DNA of 64,000 bases from Roseburia faecis (GTDB lineage Bacteria; Bacillota; Clostridia; Lachnospirales; Lachnospiraceae), in the NCBI RefSeq assembly GCF_001406815.1, contig NZ_CVRR01000010.1:19707-83706 (forward strand). Reading direction: 5' to 3'. Both the position numbers and the translations under genes were made by a program. Positions within the stretch are counted from its first letter, which is position 1. Every line of letters starts with the position of its first letter. A model generated the notes under the pieces. It worked only from the letters and a program-made list of their open reading frames with translations, ran no database searches and was not told where the DNA came from. Positions 39,887-48,516 of the stretch are shown here, one piece after another.

Positions 39887-41596
39887 CTATTTCAATCCTG
39901 TCACGATCAGTTCTGTCATCTGACTGATTACCGTCATAAAACGGCTGGACGCATTATATGCAGACTGGAATTTGATCATGTGTGTCAGTTCCTCATCGGA
40001 GGAAACGCCCATCGTCTGCTGTCTCTGGTTGTCGATGGAAGACAGTGCCCCCGTCAGTGTCTCACTTGCCGACTGGAAAGTGCTTCCATCATTTCCGATC
40101 TGCCCGATCAGCTTGTTATAATAGCCTTCAAACGTACACGGCTTTTTGTCGTACGGATTCAGTGTCATTTCCTTGTCGTTCCAAAGGCTCATCAGTTTTT
40201 CACCCAATGGATAATCCGTACCGTTCTGATTCTTGTACGGCATCAGTGTGATCTGCTTGCGCAACTCTTTATTGATGCTGATATTGTTCAGGGAATACAG
40301 CGTCGTGGGATCATTTTCGTCCTCTTCGTTGTATACATAGTAGGTATTCCCATCATCTCCTGTCACCTTGGTATAACGATCCATTCCCACACGGGTAAAC
40401 AATTCCCTCGGTGGCAGCTGTCCGTCTTCCCCGACCGCACAGTTTGCGGCATCCAGAACTTTCTTTCCCTTTAATGATACCTGATTCCCATCGGCATCGG
40501 TATAGGTGACATCCGTATCTACTGTCTTATTCGGACAGTATGCATCGTTGATTTTTGTCACAATATTGTGAAGCAGTGCAGAAACCTGTGCTTCTGTCTC
40601 CATCATGGTACAACCGGAAATACGGTCATACGCCTCTTCGCTTTCCAGATCCTGATACGTTCCGTATCCGTCCCCACGGGCAAGAAGTTTGGCTTTAATA
40701 CTTCCCACATCGGTATTTAAATCCGTGGAAATCACTTCGTTCTTTTTAAATACGCGGACATACTGCTGCTTGTCCACATCAGAAAGCTGCGTCCAGTACG
40801 GTGTGTAAAATCCGGTTTCTTTGTCTTCCTGCAGTCCGATGTTATAGCACTTATTGTCATCGATAAACGGTGTGCTTTCAAAATCTACATACGTAAATCC
40901 CGTCGCATCTTCCTTAATGGAGACACTTCCGTATCCGCCCAGCTCATCCAGCAGATTGTCACGCTCATCTCGCAGGGTCATTGCAGTTTCCTGTCCGCCA
41001 GCTTCTACTTTCTGAATCTGCAGGTTCAGTTCATAGATACGGTTTCCGATCTTGTTTACACGGTCAACATCATCTTTAATTTGTTCATTGATATTGGATT
41101 GGTACGATTTCATGTCATCATACAATGACTTCGTACGGCTCAGCAGAAGATCCGCTTTTTCAAGTACCAGATTCTGTTGTGTGGAATTATCCATATTAGG
41201 CTCCAGTTCCTGAAATGCCTGATGCAGATCACTGACACTCTGTTTGAACTGTTCTCCGTTTAATTCCTGAAACAGATCCTGCACATAATCCGTGATTTCA
41301 TAAAAAGAAGTATAAAATCCCTTGCGTCCATTCTCCTGCCGATAAGATTTGTCTAAGAAAATATCCCTTGCATGAACCACATCCCCAATGGATACACCCA
41401 GCCCATACTGCTGCATGTTCACATTTTTATTCGGGTCCTTTAATTTATTATAATTTTTATCTGCAAAACGAACCTGCTGACGGACATATCCTGTTGTATT
41501 CACATTTGCAAGGTTGTTTGCCGTTGTATTCAGTGCATACTGGGCATTCTGAAGTCCAGACGCCCCAATATATAAGCTTCCGAATCCGTTTCCCAT
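39887..41596 (-). CDS. flgK: flagellar hook-associated protein FlgK, copy 2
   Basis: 569 residues with complete FlgK ends: N-terminal SLYIGASGLQNAQYALNTTANNLANVNTTGYVRQ and C-terminal THMIKFQSAYNASSRFMTVISQMTELIVTG. The middle differs strongly from copy 1, so this is an old or functionally distinct paralogue, not a recent duplication. One may fill the HAP1 ring and the other act at a neighbouring junction; this is inference. Both are in the flgM-flgN-flgK-flgK-flgL unit. Confidence 0.9.
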   Translation of the reverse strand: MGNGFGSLYIGASGLQNAQYALNTTANNLANVNTTGYVRQQVRFADKNYNKLKDPNKNVNMQQYGLGVSIGDVVHARDIFLDKSYRQENGRKGFYTSFYEITDYVQDLFQELNGEQFKQSVSDLHQAFQELEPNMDNSTQQNLVLEKADLLLSRTKSLYDDMKSYQSNINEQIKDDVDRVNKIGNRIYELNLQIQKVEAGGQETAMTLRDERDNLLDELGGYGSVSIKEDATGFTYVDFESTPFIDDNKCYNIGLQEDKETGFYTPYWTQLSDVDKQQYVRVFKKNEVISTDLNTDVGSIKAKLLARGDGYGTYQDLESEEAYDRISGCTMMETEAQVSALLHNIVTKINDAYCPNKTVDTDVTYTDADGNQVSLKGKKVLDAANCAVGEDGQLPPRELFTRVGMDRYTKVTGDDGNTYYVYNEEDENDPTTLYSLNNISINKELRKQITLMPYKNQNGTDYPLGEKLMSLWNDKEMTLNPYDKKPCTFEGYYNKLIGQIGNDGSTFQSASETLTGALSSIDNQRQQTMGVSSDEELTHMIKFQSAYNASSRFMTVISQMTELIVTGLK

Positions 41597-41610
41597 TCTT
41601 TTGTTCCTCC

Positions 41611-42123
41611 TTAACTCATTGCGTCAAATCCGCTGCTGCCCAGCAAGCTTCCTGTATTGCAGGCAGTTTTGTCATAATTGGCGGTCTCAGGGGCCTGCCG
41701 CAAACTCTTGAACAACGTAAGGTCGAATTCGTTTAACTCTATGGCCTGTTTAATCAGAGCCACGTTCTGATCATTCAGATGATTCATCCGATCTGCTGCC
41801 GCAAGCAGACGGTCTCTCGCTTCGGTCAGTTTTTTCTGTACATCCGGCTGCGACTCCAGCAAAGTGATCAGTCTGGTAACTGTCATCTTTTCTTCTGTAC
41901 GTCCGAGTACATTGGCAATATCCTTTAAGAGCTGTACCTGCTGGTTGCTGTGTGTCACCAGATCATCACTTGCCAGCTGTTCCAGACATGTCAGTTTTTC
42001 CAGTTCCGGAACATCTGCCCGAATCAGGATGTCTGTCTTTTTTTCTCCATAAGAAATCAATGTCTGGTAAATCTTTTCTTCTTCTTCCAGTACTGTTACA
42101 AGCTCTTCTACTAAACTAGCCAC
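41611..42123 (-). CDS. flgN: FlgN family flagellar chaperone
   Basis: 170 residues, helical, beginning with LVEELVTVLEEEEKIYQTLISYGEKKTDILIR, the FlgN/FlgK-chaperone pattern. It binds FlgK and FlgL C-termini in the cytoplasm before export. Stands right before the two flgK genes and after flgM. It may serve both FlgK proteins. Confidence 0.88.
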   Translation of the reverse strand: MASLVEELVTVLEEEEKIYQTLISYGEKKTDILIRADVPELEKLTCLEQLASDDLVTHSNQQVQLLKDIANVLGRTEEKMTVTRLITLLESQPDVQKKLTEARDRLLAAADRMNHLNDQNVALIKQAIELNEFDLTLFKSLRQAPETANYDKTACNTGSLLGSSGFDAMS

Positions 42124-42153
42124 TTCAAAAACCTCTCTCGTCTGCCTTTCTCA

Positions 42154-42426
42154 TCAGGCATTATACTTTTCAAGTAATTTGCTGGCAAAATCGCCAGGCT
42201 CAACGGAATATGTTCCCGCATCAATCATTGATTTGAGCTGGCTTACCTTATCTTCCCTGATATCCGAAGCTTCTGATACTGCACTTTTTGCGACCTGATA
42301 ATCACGTCCGGCCTGTGAAATGGACACCTGATCTCTCGGACCTGCTGCATTCTGCGCCTTCTGTGTCTTTAAATTCTTTTGTATACCGTATAACTGTGCT
42401 ACCTGGTTATATGCATCTATACGCAT
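42154..42426 (-). CDS. flgM: anti-sigma-28 factor FlgM
   Basis: 90 residues from the ATG at 42426, chosen for the GAAAGGAG site; an earlier frame start is less likely. MRIDAYNQVAQLYG and the C-terminal region with DIREDKVSQLKSMIDAGTYSVEPGDFASKLLE are diagnostic. FlgM binds sigma-28 until it is exported through the finished hook, so late genes wait for hook completion. The sigma-28 promoter upstream gives the usual feedback loop. Confidence 0.93.
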   Translation of the reverse strand: MRIDAYNQVAQLYGIQKNLKTQKAQNAAGPRDQVSISQAGRDYQVAKSAVSEASDIREDKVSQLKSMIDAGTYSVEPGDFASKLLEKYNA

Positions 42427-42496
42427 GCTCAGCATCTCCTTTCTTCCTTGAAATAAGCTTCCGAAATGCATCTGTTCTTGCATCTCTATACATTGT

Positions 42497-42523
42497 TTAT
42501 CGGTTCGTTTGGCAGATACTTTA
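42497..42523 (-). promoter_or_regulatory. sigma-28 promoter of flgM-flgN-flgK-flgL
   Basis: Minus strand TAAA (42520-42523), 15-bp spacer, ACCGATAA (42497-42504), a near-exact SigD/FliA promoter ~70 bp before flgM. Confidence 0.85.
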
Positions 42524-42559
42524 GCTTTTTTTTAAATTTACAGATGCGGGCAGTTTTGC

Positions 42560-42589
42560 TTGACAAGAGCCTCTGATATGAATTATACT
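42560..42589 (+). promoter_or_regulatory. sigma-A promoter of the SRP RNA
   Basis: -35 TTGACA (42560-42565), -10 TATACT (42584-42589), 18-bp spacer; start expected at about 42596. Confidence 0.85.
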
Positions 42590-42595
42590 TAAATC

Positions 42596-42873
42596 TCCGA
42601 GTAGCCGGGGTGGTAGCGGTACCTTGTACCAACAATCCGCTATAGTTGGGGTGATATCCCGCAGAGGGTCAGGGCGGTGGAGCTGCCCTTCGCAAGTGGC
42701 GTTGACGTCTGGGTCTTGCGCAATGGGAATTCGTGAACCGGGTCAGGGTAGGAATACAGCAGCCCTAAGCGAAAGCTCTCATGTGACGTGAGGGTGCCTG
42801 GGGGGAGTTAACTGCAAAGGTAACGTCTATTGTTTCTGATTCGAAGCGGGATACTCGGTTCTTGTTGTATTTT
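42596..42873 (+). ncRNA. ffs: signal recognition particle RNA, large (Gram-positive) type
   Basis: The S-domain core is clear: GGTCAGGGTAGGAATACAGC followed by AGCCCTAAGCG, containing the GGTCAGG, GGAA and AGCAGCCC motifs that bind Ffh. The 5' CCGAGTAGCC pairs with 3' GGGATACTCGG to close the long Alu-bearing rod, giving ~275 nt, as in the ~270-nt Bacillus scRNA with an Alu domain. Ends are estimated from the promoter and from the closing helix; a T-rich stretch follows. It lies head-to-head with the flgM promoter. Confidence 0.95.
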
Positions 42874-42973
42874 GTTTTTCAAGAATATAACCTACGCACT
42901 TGTTTTGCGCATAGCGCAATTCTCATAACAAGTGCTCCTTTATTCTGTTTTTAAGAATACAACCTGCACATTT
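42874..42973. repeat. imperfect direct repeats flanking hairpin element copy B
   Basis: GTTTTTCAAGAATATAACCT plus ACGCACTT (42874-42901) and GTTTTTAAGAATACAACCTG plus CACATTT (42947-42973) are ~80% identical and bracket most of copy B. The first unit overlaps the 3' side of the element. They could reflect insertion or a slippage duplication at the end of the SRP RNA gene. Confidence 0.6.
42891..42939 (-). repeat. bulged-hairpin element, copy B
   Basis: Minus strand: AGGA, outer stem GCACTTGTT/AACAAGTGC, bulge ATGAGAA, inner stem TTGCGC/GCGCAA with loop TAT, then GTAGG. Architecture and flanks equal copy A at 7407-7456; six of nine outer pairs and one of six inner pairs differ, always with pairing kept. 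Confidence 0.8.
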
Positions 42974-42985
42974 ATGAAATTTTAA

Positions 42986-43011
42986 AAGGAGGCCGCATTA
43001 TGCGCCTCCTT
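42986..43011. terminator. terminator after the 134-residue hypothetical gene
   Basis: AAGGAGG (42986-42992) and CCTCCTT (43005-43011) extended by CGCA/TGCG form a bulged stem flanked by A/T runs; it can act in both directions, so it may also back up the SRP RNA terminator. Confidence 0.8.
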
Positions 43012-43036
43012 CTTTTATTTCCTATATTTCCCCGGT

Positions 43037-43441
43037 CTATTCCGCATATTGTGCATCAAACAGTTCCAACAAAAAATCATGGTACAAACGCTGATACTCT
43101 TCATGAAAAGCTGCCGCAATATTCGCATCCCCGCCTTCCATCTGTGCCGCCTCAAATAATGCAAATGCATTCTCATAAACCTGCGGATTCTTCTCATAAA
43201 ACGCTTCCGTCAATCCATCCTGAAACGCGAACTGCGCCGCCTGTGAAAGATTGTCCATAAAATCCTCCCGGCTGACATTACCGGATTCCTCATAATCCGA
43301 CAGAAAAATATGCTTATCCGCAGATTTTACAAAATCCTCGTATGCTTCCCTTACATCCTCATAAGTAAGCGGAACATAATGTTCTTTCCAGTAGGCATCA
43401 AATGCATCCTTATCTTTAAACTGTTCAAAAATTTCTTCCAT
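43037..43441 (-). CDS. acidic hypothetical protein
   Basis: 134 residues, strongly acidic, helical, with many aromatic residues (MEEIFEQFKDKDAFDAYWKEHYVP; YHDFLLELFDAQYAE). No signal peptide, membrane segment or known motif was found. It begins 15 bp downstream of the ROK glucokinase gene and ends at a terminator, so the two likely share a transcript. The family is not recognised and no function is proposed. Confidence 0.6.
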   Translation of the reverse strand: MEEIFEQFKDKDAFDAYWKEHYVPLTYEDVREAYEDFVKSADKHIFLSDYEESGNVSREDFMDNLSQAAQFAFQDGLTEAFYEKNPQVYENAFALFEAAQMEGGDANIAAAFHEEYQRLYHDFLLELFDAQYAE

Positions 43442-43456
43442 AATGACTCATTCTCC

Positions 43457-44416
43457 TTATCGTTCCTTACCGCTTATCAGATTTGCCGCACCGATGATTC
43501 CCGCCTTATTTCCAAGAACCGCACATGCAACTTTCGGAATAAACGCCTTGCTGCCACCAAAGCATTTATCCTGAATGTATGTTTCAAGAGGCTCTGTCAG
43601 TTTTTTCCCCTGATTGCAGATTCCTCCCGATAACAAAACAATATCCGGCCGGAAAATATTGACAAAATTTGTAATGGTTTCTCCAAGATAGCAAATATAA
43701 TCATTTACTACTTTTTCTGCTGCTGTATCCCCATCCTGTGCGGCATCAAACGGAATTTTTCCATTCATGTGCGAAAGGTCTCCCTCACACATCGCATTCA
43801 GGCTGGATTCCGGGTACTGCTGCGCGGCTCTTTTTGCATCGCGGATCAGCGCTGTCGCCGATACATATGCCTCCACGCAGCCTTTCCGTCCGCATGTGCA
43901 CGGCTCACCGCCACATATCAGACTTGTGTGTCCGAGTTCGGCACCTCCTGCATGTGCGCCCTCAAACACCTTTCCATCGAGAATAATTCCACCGCCCACA
44001 CCGGTTCCAAGGGTCAGCAGAATGGCATTTTTTGCATGCCGCGCCGCGCCGGCTTTTACTTCACCCAAAGCCGCACAGTTTGCATCATTGGAAACTGCAA
44101 TCGGGCAGGAAAAGTACTGTCTTAACTGTTCTGTGAGCGGAACATTTTCCCACCCGAAATTATTGGAATACAACACAACTCCATGTACTGCATCAATCGT
44201 TCCCGGGCTTCCGATTCCTATACTCTTCAGCTGTGTTTCCCCGATACCTTTCTGCTTCAAAAGCGTTTTTACCAGTTCTGCCATATCCCTTATGATGTCC
44301 TGATACGGTCTCTCTACATTCGTCGGCACAGATGCTTCTGCAATTATATGCTGTTGTTCGTCAACAATCCCTGCTTTTATATTGGTTCCACCAAGATCAA
44401 TTCCTGCTCTGTACAT
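43457..44416 (-). CDS. ROK family glucokinase
   Basis: 319 residues. The phosphate-binding loop GIDLGGTNIKAGIVD is at the N-terminus, the ROK zinc motif CGGEPCTCGRKGCVEAY near residue 165-180, and the catalytic Asp in NDANCAALGE near 110. It phosphorylates glucose (or a related hexose) with ATP in the cytoplasm. Phosphorolysis of cellobiose by the GH94 enzyme in this window yields one free glucose, which such a kinase would capture; the two genes are 16 kb apart, so the link is metabolic inference. Confidence 0.92.
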   Translation of the reverse strand: MYRAGIDLGGTNIKAGIVDEQQHIIAEASVPTNVERPYQDIIRDMAELVKTLLKQKGIGETQLKSIGIGSPGTIDAVHGVVLYSNNFGWENVPLTEQLRQYFSCPIAVSNDANCAALGEVKAGAARHAKNAILLTLGTGVGGGIILDGKVFEGAHAGGAELGHTSLICGGEPCTCGRKGCVEAYVSATALIRDAKRAAQQYPESSLNAMCEGDLSHMNGKIPFDAAQDGDTAAEKVVNDYICYLGETITNFVNIFRPDIVLLSGGICNQGKKLTEPLETYIQDKCFGGSKAFIPKVACAVLGNKAGIIGAANLISGKER

Positions 44417-44488
44417 TTCTTCCTCACTCAGTCTGTTATGATTCTAATCATACTTACTCTGTCAATATATTGGTTTCAAAGAAAAAAG

Positions 44489-45784
44489 TCAAATAGTAAC
44501 TTCAAAAACACGCGCCATGACCGGCTGCTCATATTCCACCGTGATTGTATGATCCTGATTGATGCGCACATGCTGTGCCTCTTCCACCGAATATATCATA
44601 TTCTTCCTGATCACTGGTAGACTGGATACTTAACCGGGACAACAGGGCATAGTCCATGCGCAAGCCTCCACTGGAACAATTTTCGCGCTGTCCCACCAGA
44701 TTCCCTTTGCGTACCATCCGGCATCAATAACAAAATATTCACATCCGGCCTTTGCTGCAGCATCAATCAGCGGTAATTCTTTTTCCGTCGTTGGATCTGC
44801 CCACAGACAATTCATATAATCATTAAAAATTACCGGGAGTGTATCATTGTCACGGTTTTTTCTGCGGATTCTTCGCCGGTATTCCGTTATTGCAGAAAAT
44901 GCATCTGATATATCTGCCCGCACTGCACCCACTGCTGCCGGCACACTTTCAAATGTCTCTCCCGGGCGCAGCACCTTACTGAAATGTGACTGTATCTCGT
45001 TTGGCCCGCTGACATTCAAAACATAATGATCATTCTGGTCTGCGATCTCATAATGCCAGGAACCATTGTTTTCAATCTGCCAGATCAGCCCCGCGCCACT
45101 CTGCGGATGGCTCAGAAACCCCATCGGCAGATACTCTTTTGTGGACCAGTTCCCGGTATTGTAAACTTCTATTGTTTTGGAACTTCTCCGGATACTTTTC
45201 GTCTGTGTCACCGGAAATCCAAGCTCTTCAAACGAATATCTGCGCCAGTTCAGCTCTTTCTGCCACCCATTATGCGGAATATACAAAAAGTTTCCATCTC
45301 TTTTAATTCCAGAGCAGGTAAAGGAGGACAGGTACGTCAGCACCTGTTCCTCCTCTCCCTCATTCGTTACATGGTTGACAAATCTTGCCACCGGCACTCC
45401 GTCATAAAACTGTATGTCGGTCTGTACACAGACTCCGGTAAGAGGATCTTTCTGCCGGATCTGAAGCATTCTCCCGGATTCATTCTTTGTATCCTGCATA
45501 TTTTCATATTTCAGATAACATCCGGGAGAAGTCACCACATATTTATTTCCATGCCGCTCATATGGCCGATCATAGCCAGCCAGTTCCAGCTGCACCAGAG
45601 GAAATCCTTCATCCATCATCCGGCATTCATCCTCCTGCCTGCATTCCTGTACGGACATATCCTCTGCCTGTGGAACGGAAGAAAAGTGTAAAAATTTGAT
45701 CTGATCATTCCGTGTAATTCCAAAAACCAGAAAAATCCCATTTTCTTCTATTTCTATCATCTGCTTCCAATATGCATGTTCCAT
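44489..45784 (-). pseudogene. GH36 alpha-galactosidase, internally deleted and frameshifted
   Basis: The first ~370 codons (45784 down to about 44690) give an intact GH36 N-terminal beta-sandwich and the start of the barrel (PVIFNDYMNCLWADPT; EYFVIDAGWYA). The frame then breaks at WWDSAK. In another frame the sequence continues as ENCSSGGLRMDYALLSR and IQSTSDQEEY, the GH36 motifs around the acid/base Asp, but the ~100 residues with the nucleophile Asp are missing. A third frame then encodes VEEAQHVRINQDH...FEVTI before a stop at 44489-44491, of unassigned origin. At least two deletions are needed, so no active enzyme can result. Confidence 0.82.
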
Positions 45785-45788
45785 ATAA

Positions 45789-46163
45789 TTAAATAACTCC
45801 TTTGTCTGTATAATTTACTTCAAGCTCTGTCTGAATTGCAACCCCCGTCATACCATGCACCATAACCGACGGATGGTATTGCGGATGGTCCACGGTTACA
45901 GAAACCGTATTGCCCTCTCTCTTTGTATTTGCAACAAGCACGGTCTTTCCGGACACATCGGTAACTTCTGTGGTAATCTCTGCACCATCTTTGATTTCAA
46001 ACAGATGCAGTACTACATTCTCTGCATATTCATAATCCGGCAGCTGATCATTTTCGCCCATGGCAAGTACCGTATTTTCACGCACAAATACCGGCAGAGA
46101 AAAATAATCATAGACTATGGAACGTGCCAAAGAGCTCTTAGGGCAGCCTGATATAAAAATCAT
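45789..46163 (-). pseudogene. C-terminal remnant of a GH31 alpha-xylosidase-type enzyme
   Basis: 124 codons. From residue ~16 the protein reads VYDYFSLPVFVRENTVLAMG and then YEYAENVVLHLFEIKDGAE, matching the distal beta-sandwich of GH31 alpha-xylosidases (YicI-like). The whole catalytic barrel is missing. The first ~15 residues (MIFISGCPKSSLARS) are not GH31 and come from the antisense of the AraC fragment, so the open frame is a deletion junction. Ends 5 bp before the GH36 remnant, suggesting the two were once operon neighbours. Confidence 0.8.
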
Positions 46164-46275
46164 GGATATTGCGGAACGTTTAGGCTATGCCGATAACCAC
46201 TATTTCAGCAAAGCATTCCGGACCTATTACCATGTCACGCCAACGCAATACCGCAATCAGTTGCAGAACCCTTAA
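46117..46275 (+). pseudogene. C-terminal fragment of an AraC-type regulator
   Basis: 52 codons from an ATG at 46117: MERAKELLGQPDIKIMDIAE then RLGYADNHYFSKAFRTYYHV and TPTQYRNQ, the second helix-turn-helix of AraC regulators with its stop. The N-terminal sensor and first HTH are absent. It lies antisense to the GH31 remnant and its last codons (QNP-stop) form one arm of a perfect palindrome shared with the end of the GH127 gene. Probably the relic of the local glycan regulator. Confidence 0.85.
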
Positions 46276-46285
46276 GGGTTCTGCA
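46262..46285. repeat. 24-bp perfect palindrome at the AraC/GH127 junction
   Basis: The half-site TGCAGAACCCTT (46262-46273) is followed at once by its exact reverse complement (46274-46285), with no loop. Both convergent genes end with the same codons for Gln-Asn-Pro-stop. It may be a terminator-like element or the scar of an inverted duplication. Confidence 0.9.
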
Positions 46286-48305
46286 CGCGTGTCCATACCT
46301 GCATTTCGTTTTCTCCGCGGTTTGCCCATGTGTAATACGGAATATAATGCAAACGTACCTTTTGCTTCTGCGGCTTTTGATACATGTGATAGAGAGTCTC
46401 CTCTGCATCCCCACTCTCTGTCAGCCGCCACCCGTCTGTTTCTACCATTTTTACTACGGTATCGCAGATTTTTCCCTCCGACACCGATGCATGCATATCT
46501 GTATCGACCAACAGTTCATGCAGGTTCTTTCCATTGTCTTTCTCTTCAAGGCAGTAAACCACAGGGCCGCGCATAATCGCTGCCTTGCCAATATCCTCGC
46601 GGACACGCTCCGATGCGGCAAACATCTGTACCTCCATTGGAAAATCAATACAGAAGGTTTCTTCCCTGTTCCACACTTTTTTCAAATACAGGTATCCATC
46701 TTTTTCTTCCTGTGCGGCATCCTCTATTCCGGAAATTTTATAATTTTTACACCATCCCGGTATCCGGAGTGCCAGCGTCATTTTTGCATTTTCAGCCTGC
46801 ACACGGATCTTTATGTTTCCTTCCCATGGCATATCTGATTCCATCTGCACGTTTACCGTTTTCCCATTCACCGTTTTTTCCACATTGCTTCCCATATACA
46901 AATGCACAAACAGCGTATCCTCATTTTCTGTAAATGCATAAGATCCAATGGAACTGATCAGGCGCGCAAGATTTGGCGGGCAGCATGCACATCCGAACCA
47001 TTTCTGCCGTACCGGTTTGACATGAAATTTCCGTTCATCTTTGTGGCACGCCTCCGGCAGCACCTCCAGCGGATTCACATAGAAAAAGCTTTTTCCGTCC
47101 AAAGCCATTCCGCTTAATACGCCATTATACAATGCCCGCTCCATAATATCTGCATATTTTGCATCCGGAACAATTTCCAGCATACGCCGCGCCCAGAACA
47201 TCAGTCCGATCGATGCACAGGTCTCTGCGTATGCCGTATCATTCGGAAGATCATACGGAAAAGAAAAGGCTTCTCCCAAATGTGTTGCACCGATGCCCCC
47301 TGTAATATACATTTTCTTTTTCGTCACATTATTCCACAGACGTACACATGCCTGATACAGTTCTTCGTCCTTTGTAATACGTGCAATATCTGCCATACCG
47401 GAATACAGGTACACGGCACGGACTGCGTGACCAAACGCCTCATCCTGCTGCCGTACCGGCAGATGTGCCTGATGATAGCTATACCGCAATTCATTCTCAT
47501 GCCCTTTCTTTACGGTTTCCGGATGTTCTTTATCAAAGTAATATGGTTTTGTGCCTCTTTCATCAATAAAAAAGCGGCTTAAATCCAGATACTTTTGTTC
47601 TCCTGTAACTTCATAAAGACGGACGAGTGCCATTTCTGCAATTTCATGTCCCGGATATCCCTTGCATTTTCCTTCCTCCGGTCCGAAATAATCTGTAGCA
47701 TAATCCGCGAATCGTTCCGCCGCATGAAGCAGTTTATCTTTTCCCGTTGCCTCATAATATGCCACAGCACCTTCGATCAGATGCCCCATACAGTACAATT
47801 CATGATGGTCGCGTAAGTTGGTAAAAATACCATCTTTTCCATTGATAATATAATATGTGTCCAGATATCCGTCTTCCTGCTGTGCCGCACAGACAATATC
47901 AATTGCAGCATCTGCAACCTTTTCCAGATCCGGATCGGGATGCTGCGTCAGCGAATATCCGACCGCTTCCACCCACTTGGAGAAATCCGTATCCTGAAAT
48001 ACATATCCATAAAACTCATCCTTGAGATTTTCGGGATCTTCCGGTAACATCTCAAATCCACGGTATGTATACGAAGGTTCTTTATATGCAGCTCCCTGTT
48101 TTCTCTTTTGCCGGTTCATTTCTGCTGCCACTTTAAAATTATGCATACAATAACTTGGTGCTGCGCCTTCTACTTTATCATTCAACGCATTCCACTGATA
48201 AGGGATCACCTCCGTACGCACCAGTTCCATCTCATTTTTCCAGAATTTATCTGTAATCTGCATCCTGCGCAATGAAACAGGATATGAAAATTTTTCTTTT
48301 TCCAT
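46272..48305 (-). CDS. GH127 beta-L-arabinofuranosidase
   Basis: 677 residues from the ATG at 48305 (GGAGG at correct spacing; an ATG 6 nt earlier is too close). An (alpha/alpha)6-barrel with the GH127 zinc/cysteine centre: the catalytic Cys pair in WFGCACCPPNLARL near residue 410, and the Glu of AYAETCASIG near 340. Family enzymes release L-arabinose from beta-linked arabinofuranosides of plant glycoproteins and arabinans. There is no signal peptide, so it acts on imported oligosaccharides. It seems the only intact gene of a decayed locus. Confidence 0.92.
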   Translation of the reverse strand: MEKEKFSYPVSLRRMQITDKFWKNEMELVRTEVIPYQWNALNDKVEGAAPSYCMHNFKVAAEMNRQKRKQGAAYKEPSYTYRGFEMLPEDPENLKDEFYGYVFQDTDFSKWVEAVGYSLTQHPDPDLEKVADAAIDIVCAAQQEDGYLDTYYIINGKDGIFTNLRDHHELYCMGHLIEGAVAYYEATGKDKLLHAAERFADYATDYFGPEEGKCKGYPGHEIAEMALVRLYEVTGEQKYLDLSRFFIDERGTKPYYFDKEHPETVKKGHENELRYSYHQAHLPVRQQDEAFGHAVRAVYLYSGMADIARITKDEELYQACVRLWNNVTKKKMYITGGIGATHLGEAFSFPYDLPNDTAYAETCASIGLMFWARRMLEIVPDAKYADIMERALYNGVLSGMALDGKSFFYVNPLEVLPEACHKDERKFHVKPVRQKWFGCACCPPNLARLISSIGSYAFTENEDTLFVHLYMGSNVEKTVNGKTVNVQMESDMPWEGNIKIRVQAENAKMTLALRIPGWCKNYKISGIEDAAQEEKDGYLYLKKVWNREETFCIDFPMEVQMFAASERVREDIGKAAIMRGPVVYCLEEKDNGKNLHELLVDTDMHASVSEGKICDTVVKMVETDGWRLTESGDAEETLYHMYQKPQKQKVRLHYIPYYTWANRGENEMQVWTRVQNP

Positions 48306-48426
48306 ATGCATTCCTCCTAATGTATAATCAAGAAATCACTACCCAATTTATCTTCTTTGTTATATACTTATAGTATATATTTTATGTCAAAAAATCCATT
48401 GTCAAACCGGAAAGCAGCATGTATAA

Positions 48427-48516
48427 TTTCATCTGAGCAAGGCATTTAAAAAACAGTTTGGAGTATCCCCTTCCAAATACAGAAAAGCATTCTGTCAATA
48501 TCTTGTTTCCACATAG
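48427..48516 (+). pseudogene. second AraC-type C-terminal fragment
   Basis: In-frame from a preceding stop at 48424: FHLSKAFKKQFGVSPSKYRK then AFCQYLVST-stop, which is the last helix and FGVSPSKYR motif of AraC-family regulators. Only ~29 codons survive. It overlaps the 3' end of the opposite-strand Ig-like gene by 22 nt. The sequence differs from the fragment at 46117, so these are two different regulators or one ancient duplicate. Confidence 0.75.
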
